Below are positions 29,596 to 37,427 of a stretch of DNA of 64,000 nucleotides, in pieces. Each line of letters begins with the position of its first letter. The stretch's first letter is position 1. A model generated the notes under the pieces. It was not told the origin of the DNA, searched no databases, and saw only the letters and a program-made list of their open reading frames with translations. Source of the stretch: Trinickia terrae (GTDB lineage: Bacteria; Pseudomonadota; Gammaproteobacteria; Burkholderiales; Burkholderiaceae); contig NZ_SWJE01000001.1 in the NCBI RefSeq assembly GCF_005144415.1, positions 310,001 to 374,000 on the forward strand, given 5' to 3'. A program made the translations under genes and the position numbers.

Positions 29596-29885
29596 ACCGG
29601 GACCGCCTCGGCCAGCACTTCGCCGCGAAATTTCTGTGGCAGATCCTGCGGCGTCAACACATCGACGGATACGCCCAATATTTCTTCCAATTCGACCTGA
29701 ATCGCACCGAGATCGAGCAGTGTTGCGCCGGGCAGTGCATCGACTAGCACGTCGAGATCGCTGTCGTCATGGTCCTCGCCGCGCGCGACCGATCCGAAAA
29801 CCCTAGCGTTCACCGCATGATTGGCCGCGACGATACGGCGAATATCGGCGCGATGTGCCTGCAGGGCGGCGGATGGCTTGGTCAT
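29592..29885 (-). CDS. mntA: MntA-like antitoxin, minimal nucleotidyltransferase
   Basis: 97-aa antitoxin that in characterised systems inactivates HepT by adding AMP units to its active-site tyrosine. The GSX10DXD nucleotidyltransferase motif is intact (ARVFGSVARGEDHDDSDLD, residues ~27-45) with the third acidic residue in VDVLTPQDLP. GGAGAA precedes the ATG at 29885. It lies 97 bp downstream of the phnE stub, and the spacer is AT-rich compared with the window. Confidence 0.92.
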   Translation of the reverse strand: MTKPSAALQAHRADIRRIVAANHAVNARVFGSVARGEDHDDSDLDVLVDALPGATLLDLGAIQVELEEILGVSVDVLTPQDLPQKFRGEVLAEAVPV

Positions 29886-29982
29886 GGCGCTTCTCCAGCG
29901 AGTTTTGAATCGTCGTTGGTTGATCGATAAAGTTCGCTACATTTTACCGATTTTCAGCGTTTTGAAAGTCGCCAGCCGGGCC

Positions 29983-30105
29983 TCAAATCACCCGCTCCCT
30001 CAACCAAGCCGACGCCAAATCGAGCAGCGTCACGACGACGATGACCATCAGCATCACCGCCGCGGCGGCGGCGCCGCGCGCGGGCGCGAGATCGGCGGCT
30101 CTCAT
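29983..30105 (-). pseudogene. phnE: phnE remnant: N-terminal 10 codons joined in frame to the C-terminal ~30
   Basis: A 40-codon open frame starting [10 protein letters not shown], the normal opening of a phosphonate ABC permease, directly joined through an Ala run to the last membrane helix and tail VMLMVIVVVTLLDLASAWLRERVI. A normal PhnE has ~260-280 residues, so about 230 codons are missing without loss of frame. The start overlaps the stop of the phnD remnant (ATGA), the native operon layout. One helix cannot form a permease. Identification rests on the tail signature (TLLDLASAWLR) and the position after phnD. Confidence 0.8.
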
Positions 30106-30904
30106 GGCTTCGCGCCGGCCGATGCGGTCAAGGCGTTCATCTGCTGCTCGAGTGCGGCGAGCTGCGTTTTCTTGTCGGCGTCGGAGAGGTGCGTGTCGGC
30201 CTCGATCTTCTCTTTCTGCTGGAACAGCGCGATCTGGCGGATCGGCACGCGCTGCGCGTTCGACGAGGCATCGAAGCCGCTATAGCCCGTGATGTTCGCC
30301 ATCACCGCTTTCTCGTGCGGATCCGTATTGCCGTAGTTGACGAAGAAATTGCGCGCCGATTCCGGGTCGAGCGAGGCGATGGGTTCGTCGGCGAGGATGA
30401 TCTTCGCGTGCTGCACGAGCGCGCGCGCCAGTGCGGCGCGCTGCTGTTGTCCGCCGGAGAGATTGCGCGCGCGTGCTCGGCGATGCCGACTTCGGCGAGG
30501 GCCGCGCGCGAGCCCTCGCGCTCGGCGCGCGAAAACACGCCGCTCAAGCGACGCCAGAGCGGCATGCGCGCCAGCGCGCCGATCAGCACGTTGGTTTGCA
30601 CGGAGAGGCGGTTGACGAGATTGAACTGCTGGAACACGACGCCGATGTCGCGCCGGATGCTGCGCACTTCGCGCGCGATCCGCCCGTTGCGCTGGATCGG
30701 CCGGCCGAGGATGTCGATATGCGAGGGCTGCGGGTCGCCCCCGGTGAAGCCGGCGATGTGGCGCAGGAGCGTCGACTTGCCGGAGCCGGACGCTCCGATC
30801 AGCGCCACCATCTCGCCCGGTTCGATGCGCAGCCCGATTTCGTCGAGCGCTTGGCGGCCGTTGGCGAACGTCTTGCTGATGCGTTCGATGCGGATCGCGT
30901 CCAT
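30102..30904 (-). pseudogene. phnC: phnC-phnD deletion fusion with a frameshift in phnC
   Basis: The 5' part is PhnC, the phosphonate importer ATPase: [19 protein letters not shown], Walker [30 protein letters not shown]. After EVGIAEHAR (near 30470) the frame is lost; the signature [16 protein letters not shown] and Walker [13 protein letters not shown] continue in another frame. At DPESAR (30351-30368) the text switches, in that frame, to the last ~80 residues of the phosphonate-binding protein PhnD ([35 protein letters not shown]). The rest of PhnC and most of PhnD, roughly 1 kb, are absent. The frameshift sits in a GCGCGC run where a short repeat has probably collapsed. No working importer is encoded. 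Confidence 0.87.
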
Positions 30905-30979
30905 GAATTCCCCGGCGCCTCGAGCGCTGCGTTGAGTGAGGGCATTCTAAGAAGCGACTATGACGGTTCGGTGAAGCTA

Positions 30980-31001
30980 TCTCAACGTCTAGACGACTAT
31001 A
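30980..31001. promoter_or_regulatory. Second copy of the phn palindrome, probable PhnF operator
   Basis: TCTCAACGTCTAGACGACTATA matches the palindrome at 19181-19202 at 18 of 22 positions, with the central CGTCTAGACG identical. It lies 76 bp upstream of the phnC' ATG. Confidence 0.72.
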
Positions 31002-31192
31002 TGTTATGAGGAATCTTCGGCGGGCTTTTAAAAAACGGTTCGCGAATACCGCAAAAAGACATCTGAAACTGTTGCCGCCGTCTCACAAAAAAGAAGGTGC
31101 GGCGAAACGCCGCTGCTACAATAAACCGTCTATATTGTTTAGGCCTTGCGTGGCGCCAGCGGCGCCCATTCCCACCGACTCGGGCTTTCGCG

Positions 31193-32233
31193 ATGACTAC
31201 CGTCCTGACCCACGTGCCCGAGACGACCTTCGCCGAGTACGAAGACCTCAAGGCGATTCTCGACGCGGGCGCGACGCGCTTTTCGATGCGCGTCGTCTGC
31301 GAGACGCAGGCGCGAGGACAGACCTTCCCGGTATATGTCGCGACGATCGGGTCGAACGATCCGCAGGCGCCGGCCATCGGTTTTTTCGGCGGCATCCACG
31401 GCCTGGAGCGCATCGGCACGCAATTGCTGCTCGACTACATGCGCTCGCTGCTCTGCCGGCTCGAATGGGACGAGCTGCTGCACAACCAGTTGCAGGCGGT
31501 CCGCCTCGTCTTCATGCCGATCGTCAATCCCGGCGGCATGTGGGCCATGACGCGCGCCAACCCCAACGGCGTCGACCTGATGCGCAACGCGCCGCAGAAC
31601 GCGGAAGGGCGCGTGCCGTTTCTCGCCGGCGGCCAGCGCATCGGGCCGTGGCTGCCGTGGTATCGCGGCAGAAGCGGCGCGCCGATGGAGATGGAGTCCG
31701 CGACGCTCCTGCGCGTGGTCGAAGACGAATTGATGTCGCGGCCGCTCAGCTTGGCGCTCGATTGCCACTCGGGCTACGGCTTTCGCGACAGCATCTGGTT
31801 TCCCTACGCGAAATCGAAAAAGCACATGGCGCACCTTCCGGAAATGTTCGCGCTGAAGACCATGTTCGAAAGCGCCCATCCGCATCACGGCTACGCGTTC
31901 GAGCCGCAAAGCCATCAATATCTCGCGCATGGGGACCTGTGGGATTGCGCGTATGACCGTACGAAGGCGCCGAATATCTTCCTGCCGATGACGCTCGAGC
32001 TCGGCTCCTGGCTGTGGATCAAGAAGAACCCGATGCAGATCTTCAAGCGCGAAGGCATGTTCAATCCGATCAAGGCGCACCGCACCGAGCGCGTGCTGCG
32101 CCGGCACGTGAACCTGCTCGATTTCCTCGCCCGCGCCGCGTTCGCCGCGCCGCGCTGGCTGCCGCAAGGCGCGGCGCGCCATCAATTGCTGCAGCGCGCC
32201 ACCGATCACTGGTACCGGGCCCGCCACGCATGA
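31193..32233 (+). CDS. M14-family zinc carboxypeptidase-like protein (DUF2817 type)
   Basis: 346-aa soluble zinc peptidase-like protein. Metal-binding residues are visible in FFGGIHGLERIGTQ (His/Glu near 67-70) and LALDCHSGYGFRDS (His near 185), with the substrate-Arg type PNGVDLMRNAP block between. The late Glu lies in FLPMTLELGSWLWI near 268. Start at 31193 fits the family start; no strong ribosome site. Its stop overlaps the start of the alpha/beta hydrolase gene (ATGA), so the two form an operon. Substrate unknown; distinct from the second zinc hydrolase at 13858-14973. Confidence 0.85.
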   Translation: MTTVLTHVPETTFAEYEDLKAILDAGATRFSMRVVCETQARGQTFPVYVATIGSNDPQAPAIGFFGGIHGLERIGTQLLLDYMRSLLCRLEWDELLHNQLQAVRLVFMPIVNPGGMWAMTRANPNGVDLMRNAPQNAEGRVPFLAGGQRIGPWLPWYRGRSGAPMEMESATLLRVVEDELMSRPLSLALDCHSGYGFRDSIWFPYAKSKKHMAHLPEMFALKTMFESAHPHHGYAFEPQSHQYLAHGDLWDCAYDRTKAPNIFLPMTLELGSWLWIKKNPMQIFKREGMFNPIKAHRTERVLRRHVNLLDFLARAAFAAPRWLPQGAARHQLLQRATDHWYRARHA

Positions 32234-33009
32234 CGACCTGGATTCTCTTGCGCGGACTCACCCGCGAAGCGCGCCACTGGGCGGCACTGCCCGACAAGCT
32301 GCTCGCGAGCGGCATCGAAGGGGAAGTCGTGCTCGCCGATTTGCCGGGCAACGGCGCGCATGCGCGCGTACGCGCGCCGGCGAGCGTGCCGGAGATGGTC
32401 GATTTCGTCAGCGCGGACATCGCGCGTCTCGGGCATGCGCCGCCTTACCGGGTGATCGCGATGTCGCTGGGCGCGATGGTCGCGGCGGCCTGGGCGCAGC
32501 GCGCGCCCAAGGACATCGAATGTCTTGCGCTCATCAATACGAGCATGCGGCCGTTTTCCGGGCCGGCCGAGCGGCTGCGTCCGAGCGCGTGGCCGGAGCT
32601 GATGTGCGCGGCGCTGCGCTGGCGCGAGCGGAAAGATGCCGAGGCTGCGATTCACAAGCTGACCTGCAATCGGCTCGACACGCGCGAGGCGGATTTGGCC
32701 GCGTGGGCCGAAATCTATCGCAGCGCGCCCGTGAGCCGTGCGAATGCGTTGCGTCAGCTTTGGGCGGCGGCGCGTTTTCAGGCGGCGCCTGCCGCGCCGC
32801 GTTGTCCGACGCTCGTGCTGTCGTCGCGCGAGGACAAGCTGGTCGATCCGGTTTGCTCGAAGAAGCTGGCTGCCGCGTGGCAGGCGGCGCATGTCGAGCA
32901 TCCGTGGGCGGGGCACGATCTGCCGCATGACGACCCGGCGTGGGTCAGCGATACGGTGGCGGCTTGGGGGGCGACGTCGTTTGAAAGACCGCTTAGCGAG
33001 CAGCGGTGA
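32230..33009 (+). CDS. Alpha/beta hydrolase
   Basis: 259-aa protein with the alpha/beta hydrolase plan: WILLRGLTREARHW oxyanion region, DLPGNGAHARVRAP, nucleophile elbow VIAMSLGAM (first Gly of GxSxG is Ala), Asp in SSREDKLVDP near 205 and His in WAGHDLPHDDP near 233. Catalytic triad is therefore complete. The reaction is unknown. Co-transcribed with the M14-like peptidase gene; convergent with pqqE. Confidence 0.85.
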   Translation: MTTWILLRGLTREARHWAALPDKLLASGIEGEVVLADLPGNGAHARVRAPASVPEMVDFVSADIARLGHAPPYRVIAMSLGAMVAAAWAQRAPKDIECLALINTSMRPFSGPAERLRPSAWPELMCAALRWRERKDAEAAIHKLTCNRLDTREADLAAWAEIYRSAPVSRANALRQLWAAARFQAAPAAPRCPTLVLSSREDKLVDPVCSKKLAAAWQAAHVEHPWAGHDLPHDDPAWVSDTVAAWGATSFERPLSEQR

Positions 33010-33104
33010 GGGGCGGGACCGTTGGCGAACGGAGATTGATCGTCTTCGCTACCGCCACGCATACCGCATCCCCAGCCACACGCCCCGCGGCGGGCGCGCG
33101 CAGG

Positions 33105-34271
33105 TTATTTTTGTGTCGCTTTGGCGTGCGATGTGGCAAGCGTTTGCGAGTTGGCGTCGTTGCGAAACAGGATCGGTTGCTCGTGAACCGCGCCTGCGGC
33201 GACCGCCGCAAGGCGCACCACATCGACGACCTCGCCGTGCCTCGGCGACTTGTCGCAGACGGGGTCGGCGTCGGCAGGGTCGCCCGTCAGCAAGTACGCC
33301 TGGCAGCGGCACCCTCCGAGATCACGTGCTTTCTCGTCGCAACTGCGGCAAGGTTCTTTCATCCAGTCGAAGCCGCGAAAGCGATTGAACGCCGCGCTGT
33401 CGTACCAGATCTCGCGCAGCGTCGACGTCTTCACGCTGGGAAACGTCAGCCCCGGCAGGCCGCGCGCGGCGTGGCAGGGAAGCGCCGCGCCGTCCGGCGC
33501 GATGCCGAGAAACACAGCGCCCCAGCCGTTCATGCAGCGCTTCGGGCGGCGTTCGAAGTAGTCGGGCACGACGAAGAAGATCTTGCACGCGTCGCCGATC
33601 GTGTCGCGATAGCGTTCGACCACCGCCTGAGCAACGGCCACCTGCTCGCGTGTTGGCAGCAGCTGGGCGCGGTTCGCATGCGCCCAGCCGTAGTACTGCG
33701 TATTCGCAAGTTCCAGATATTCCGCGCCCATGGCCAGCGCCATGTCGATGATCTTCGCGACGTGCGGCAGGTTATAGCGGTGCAGCACACAGTTCATCAC
33801 CATCGGGAAGCCATGCTGCTTGATCGACGCCGCAGTGCGTTTCTTGAGTTCGAAGGTGCGCGTGCTGCTCAGGAAGTCGTTCAGCGCTTGCGTCGAATCC
33901 TGGAACGACAGCTGGATGTGATCGAGGCCGGCTGCTTTCAGGCGATCGAGGCGCTCGTCGCTCAGCCCGACACCGGAGGTGATCAGGTTCGTATAGAAAC
34001 CGAGCGTCCGAGCCTCGCCGACCAGCGTTTCAAGGTCGTCGCGCACGAGCGGCTCGCCGCCCGAGAAACCCAGTTGCGCGGCGCCGAGCGCGCGTGCTTG
34101 CTTGAGCACATCGATCCATTCATCGGTATCCAGCTCCAGCTCTCGGCGATGCTCTGCGTAATCGAGCGGGTTATAGCAGAACACGCAATGCAAAGGGCAA
34201 CGGTAGGTCAGCTCTGCGAGCAGCCATAGCGGCGGCGAGACGGTCGCCGGCGGCATGGAAATGCCGCTCAT
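33105..34271 (-). CDS. pqqE: PQQ biosynthesis radical SAM peptide cyclase PqqE
   Basis: Radical SAM enzyme that links Glu and Tyr of PqqA, the first step of PQQ formation. 388 aa; the 4Fe-4S cysteines are C25, C29 and C32 (YRCPLHCVFCYNPLDY), followed by LGFSGGEPLVRDDL. The C-terminal SPASM part has its auxiliary-cluster cysteines in CMNGWGA, PCHAARGLPG and CRSCDEKARDLGGCRCQA. ATG at 34271 overlaps the pqqD stop. Last gene of the pqq operon. Confidence 0.96.
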   Translation of the reverse strand: MSGISMPPATVSPPLWLLAELTYRCPLHCVFCYNPLDYAEHRRELELDTDEWIDVLKQARALGAAQLGFSGGEPLVRDDLETLVGEARTLGFYTNLITSGVGLSDERLDRLKAAGLDHIQLSFQDSTQALNDFLSSTRTFELKKRTAASIKQHGFPMVMNCVLHRYNLPHVAKIIDMALAMGAEYLELANTQYYGWAHANRAQLLPTREQVAVAQAVVERYRDTIGDACKIFFVVPDYFERRPKRCMNGWGAVFLGIAPDGAALPCHAARGLPGLTFPSVKTSTLREIWYDSAAFNRFRGFDWMKEPCRSCDEKARDLGGCRCQAYLLTGDPADADPVCDKSPRHGEVVDVVRLAAVAAGAVHEQPILFRNDANSQTLATSHAKATQK

Positions 34272-34564
34272 GCGCGCCGCTCCAGCCAGCCGTGTCTCAA
34301 AGCGTCGGCGACAAACGTGCGGACCTCCTCGCCGATGCCCGTCGTGTCGAACGCATGCTCGAGATCGGCGATCAGCGTGTCGAGATCGCGCGTGCCGTCG
34401 CAGCGCTTCAGGATCTCCGCCGCGCTCTGATTCAGCTTCACCATGCCCTCGGGATAGAGCAGCACGTGCGCGTCTTGCGCCGGCTCCCATTGCAGGCGGA
34501 ACAGCGGCCGGATCGCAAGCCGCGCGGCGTCGGACGAGGGGGCCGTCGAATCCGTTTCGCTCAT
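34268..34564 (-). CDS. pqqD: PQQ biosynthesis peptide chaperone PqqD
   Basis: 98-aa RiPP recognition element that binds PqqA and presents it to PqqE. Typical PqqD text: [37 protein letters not shown] split over the strands and first helices, then [10 protein letters not shown] and a C-terminal [12 protein letters not shown]. Overlaps pqqC and pqqE by 4 bp each. A 20-residue polar N-terminal lead precedes the domain. Confidence 0.95.
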   Translation of the reverse strand: MSETDSTAPSSDAARLAIRPLFRLQWEPAQDAHVLLYPEGMVKLNQSAAEILKRCDGTRDLDTLIADLEHAFDTTGIGEEVRTFVADALRHGWLERRA

Positions 34565-35268
34565 GATGGAAACGCCTTTTCGATCGAATCGAGCATCGTC
34601 CACAGGATGTCGAGCTTGAACTGCAGGATCTCGAGCGCGCGTTCCTGCTGGCCGCGCTGCGTGAACCAGGCAAGCGTCACTTCCAGGCCGTGCTCCACGT
34701 CACGCTGCGCGAGCGCTACGCGCGCGCGGAAATAGGCGAGGCCCGCGGATTCGATCCATGGATAGTGCTCGGGCCACGTCGCGAGCCGGTCGCGATGGAT
34801 CTGCGGAGCGAACATCTCGGTCAACGACGAACAGACCGCCTCCTGCCACGGCGCGCGGCGCGCGAAATTCACATAGGCGTCGACGGCGAAGCGCACGCCC
34901 GGCGTGACGAGCTCGAGCGAATGCAGCGTGTCCCGCGGCAGGCCCACCGCGTCGGCAAGCCGCTCCCATGCATCGATTCCGCCTTCGTTGCCGCCGTAGC
35001 CGTCGTGATCGAGGATGCGCTGCACCCAGCGGCGGCGCGTCTCGCGGTCGGGGCAGTTCGACAGGATCGCCGCGTCCTTGAGCGGCAGATTGATCTGATA
35101 GTAGAAGCGGTTGGCGACCCAGCCGCGGATCTGCTCGCGCGAGCAGCCGCCGCTCGTCATCTTCGCGTTGAACGGATGGTGGATGTGATAGCCCGTCCCT
35201 TTGGAGCGCAATTGCGCTTCGAACTCGTCGCGCGTCCACGGTGTCGCGGCATTCGCTGGCGCGCTCAT
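34561..35268 (-). CDS. pqqC: Pyrroloquinoline-quinone synthase PqqC
   Basis: Cofactor-free oxidase that performs the last ring closure and eight-electron oxidation to PQQ. 235 aa, all-helical; conserved blocks are [64 protein letters not shown] and [12 protein letters not shown]...[12 protein letters not shown]. Residues that line the PQQ pocket (His/Arg/Tyr in these blocks) are present. Overlaps pqqB and pqqD. Confidence 0.96.
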   Translation of the reverse strand: MSAPANAATPWTRDEFEAQLRSKGTGYHIHHPFNAKMTSGGCSREQIRGWVANRFYYQINLPLKDAAILSNCPDRETRRRWVQRILDHDGYGGNEGGIDAWERLADAVGLPRDTLHSLELVTPGVRFAVDAYVNFARRAPWQEAVCSSLTEMFAPQIHRDRLATWPEHYPWIESAGLAYFRARVALAQRDVEHGLEVTLAWFTQRGQQERALEILQFKLDILWTMLDSIEKAFPS

Positions 35269-36185
35269 AGCTCGAATGCCATCCCGTCATAGGCGACTTC
35301 GATGCCGTGCTCCGACAAGACGCGGCGCTCGGGGCCGTCGTCGACGAGAATCGGATTCGTGTTGTTGATATGGACCAGCACTTTGCGCACGCCGGCGCGG
35401 CCGATCGAGTCCAGCACCTCGATCATGCCGCCCGCGCCGCTTTGAGGCAGATGGCCCATGTCCGCCGCGCGCCGGCCTGAAATGCCGAGGCGGATCATCT
35501 CGTCGTCGGTCCACATCGTGCCGTCGACGAGCAGGAGGTCTGCGCTTCGCATCGCTTCCAGCATGCGAGGCTCGATGGCGCCGATTCCCGGCGCGTAGAA
35601 CGCACGCTTGCCCGATTCGCGATTCGTGAAGACGACCCCGATGGTGTCGCCGGGACGGGGCGTGGTGCGATGTGGCGAGTAGGGCGGCGCCTTGCTGGTG
35701 AGCGGCACGGCGTCGATTTGCACGCCGGGCAGCGCGTCGAGTTCCAGCGGGCCGCCGTCGAAGATGATCGCGTGGCGCTCGAAGCCGCAGTAGTCGAACA
35801 GCAGCGGGCCGATCGGGAAGCCCGTGCACAGGTCTTCCCAAACGGCGTCCGTCGTGTAGAGCGACAACGGCGTGGCGTGCTCCCGCAGCATCAGGAGCCC
35901 GGTGACGTGATCGATTTGCGCGTCGACCGCCAGGATCGCCGCGATGCCCGTGTCGCGTATCCGGCGGGCCGGCTGCAATTCCGGGTTGGCCGCGATTTGC
36001 GCGAGGACGTCGGGCGAGGCGTTGACGAGCAGCCAGCCGGCGCCGTTCGCGCTGACGGCCAGCGACGATTGCGTGCGGCGAACGGCCTTGACCGTGCCGC
36101 GCCGGACGCCGTCGCAGTTGCGGCAGTTGCAGTTCCATTGCGGAAAACCGCCTCCGGCAGATGAGCCGAGGACCTTGATCTTCAT
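35265..36185 (-). CDS. pqqB: PqqB, metallo-hydrolase-fold PQQ biosynthesis protein
   Basis: 306-aa metallo-beta-lactamase-fold enzyme, an iron-dependent hydroxylase acting on the Glu-Tyr intermediate. Signature start [21 protein letters not shown] carries the conserved structural Cys cluster; metal-region residues are in [17 protein letters not shown] and [11 protein letters not shown], and HINNTNPIL comes near the end. It starts 209 bp after pqqA with a hairpin in the gap. Confidence 0.96.
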   Translation of the reverse strand: MKIKVLGSSAGGGFPQWNCNCRNCDGVRRGTVKAVRRTQSSLAVSANGAGWLLVNASPDVLAQIAANPELQPARRIRDTGIAAILAVDAQIDHVTGLLMLREHATPLSLYTTDAVWEDLCTGFPIGPLLFDYCGFERHAIIFDGGPLELDALPGVQIDAVPLTSKAPPYSPHRTTPRPGDTIGVVFTNRESGKRAFYAPGIGAIEPRMLEAMRSADLLLVDGTMWTDDEMIRLGISGRRAADMGHLPQSGAGGMIEVLDSIGRAGVRKVLVHINNTNPILVDDGPERRVLSEHGIEVAYDGMAFEL

Positions 36186-36288
36186 GCAGTACGGCGCCAG
36201 GGAGCGCCCCTCTCAAGAAAACGCCGGGCCGCCCCAAGTTTTCCGCCCCGAAGGAAGTCCCCTTGTGGGATTGACCCCCTCGGGGGGG

Positions 36289-36307
36289 CCTGTCACGCAG
36301 CGACAGG
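36289..36307 (-). promoter_or_regulatory. Hairpin in the pqqA-pqqB spacer (possible attenuator)
   Basis: CCTGTC/GACAGG stem with a 7-nt loop, flanked by C/G runs (36276-36288 and 36309-36315) that can extend pairing. Such hairpins after pqqA usually limit read-through so that PqqA is made in excess. No U-tract; function inferred. Confidence 0.45.
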
Positions 36308-36394
36308 TCTGGGGGCGCTCAGTAGCCGGTATCGTGAACATCCTCTCGATTGCCTGTGGCGAGTGCAATCGAGTGCAACCATTGGCGCGCGCTG

Positions 36395-36469
36395 CTAGCG
36401 CGTGGCGATATACATCGTGATTTCGAAACCAAGACGGATATCGGTATAGCTAGGCGTCGTCCATTGCAT
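36395..36469 (-). CDS. pqqA: PqqA, precursor peptide of pyrroloquinoline quinone
   Basis: 24-codon gene starting [20 protein letters not shown] and ending IATR. The obligatory Glu16 and Tyr20 (ExxxY), which become the PQQ skeleton, are present in the usual FEITMY context. GGAGG lies seven bases upstream of the ATG. It precedes pqqB on the same strand. Length matches PqqA of other Burkholderia (22-24 aa). Confidence 0.97.
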   Translation of the reverse strand: MQWTTPSYTDIRLGFEITMYIATR

Positions 36470-36753
36470 ATGCGTTCCTCCATCTTCGGCAAAGTAGCGG
36501 GCTGCTGCCGCTTTGGCCCGGCAACAGCAATCCTCGTATCCGTGGCGCGGATTCAATCGCGTGTTTGCCCGATTGAGTCCCTTTTCGAGCTGAGCGGACG
36601 ATTTCGATCATGCGCTCATTATTGGCGCCGGCAAAGAATTGCTTAGCGATGTTTCCGCCATTTTCGAGTTGTGTTTTGCATTGGCTTCGTGGCGTGCTCG
36701 CCGGTCAATGGTTATATGTATGATTGGCACGCTCATTCAATGGGAGAACGCGC

Positions 36754-37302
36754 ATGTCACACATGCTTCGCACGGTCGGCCGCGCGGTTCGGCGGTTGGC
36801 AGGCAGCGCGCTTGCGATCGCGATTTCCGGCGGGTTCGCCGCTTTGCCCGCGAACGCCCAGACGCCGGTGCCGGCGGAGCTTCAGCCACCCGGCGCGCCG
36901 CGCGTGGTGGCGTCGCTCACGGCGTCGGGCGCGCAGGTCTACGTTTGCAAGCGCGATGCCAACAATCAGCTTGCCTGGACCTTCCAGGCCCCGCAGGCCG
37001 ATCTCTACGACGCCTCCGGCAAGCTCGCCGTCAAGCACGGCGCGGGTCCGTCGTGGGAGGCGATGGACGGCAGCAAGATCACCGGCAAGGTGATGCAGCA
37101 CGCCGCCAATCCCGACGACGCCGACGCGATTCCGATGCTGCTGCTGCAAGCAACAGACGCCGGCAAGCCGGGGCTCCTGAGCGAGGTGCACTACGTGCAG
37201 CGCCTTTCGACCCACGGCGGCGCGGCGCCCGCCGAGGCCTGCAAGCAGGAAGGCCAGACCGGCCGCAGCCCCTATATCGCCCGATACGTATTCCTCGAGT
37301 AG
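36754..37302 (+). CDS. DUF3455 domain-containing secreted protein
   Basis: 182-aa exported protein. Signal peptide with an RR-rich start (RAVRRLAGSALAIAISGGFAAL) is cleaved after ANA near residue 31. The mature part fits DUF3455: VPAELQPPGAPRVVASLTASGAQVYVCK at its start, WTFQAPQADLYDASGK, HGAGPSWEAMDGSKITGKV, and a closing YVQRLSTHGG...CKQEGQ...YIARYVF. Two cysteines may form a disulphide. Function unknown. Start with GGGAGAA upstream. Divergent from the pqq operon. Confidence 0.88.
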   Translation: MSHMLRTVGRAVRRLAGSALAIAISGGFAALPANAQTPVPAELQPPGAPRVVASLTASGAQVYVCKRDANNQLAWTFQAPQADLYDASGKLAVKHGAGPSWEAMDGSKITGKVMQHAANPDDADAIPMLLLQATDAGKPGLLSEVHYVQRLSTHGGAAPAEACKQEGQTGRSPYIARYVFLE

Positions 37303-37427
37303 TCCCGGCGGACGCACCTCGATTGTGCGTCCGCACATCTTCTGCCTCATCAAAGTGCCTCGCGGGAGGCGCATAATGCCGTTCAAAGTTGCAGGCCAGA
37401 TGGTCACCCCAAGTGGAGGAAGACGTC

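Noticed and set aside
30102-30904. Treating the phnC frame break as a simple sequencing error in an otherwise intact gene
   Set aside because: Even if the frame is restored, the gene still lacks the end of PhnC and most of PhnD, so the locus is broken in any case.
32230-33009. Degenerate nucleophile in the alpha/beta hydrolase (AMSLG instead of GxSxG)
   Set aside because: Only the first Gly is replaced by Ala, which is common; Ser, Asp and His are all present, so the enzyme is probably active.
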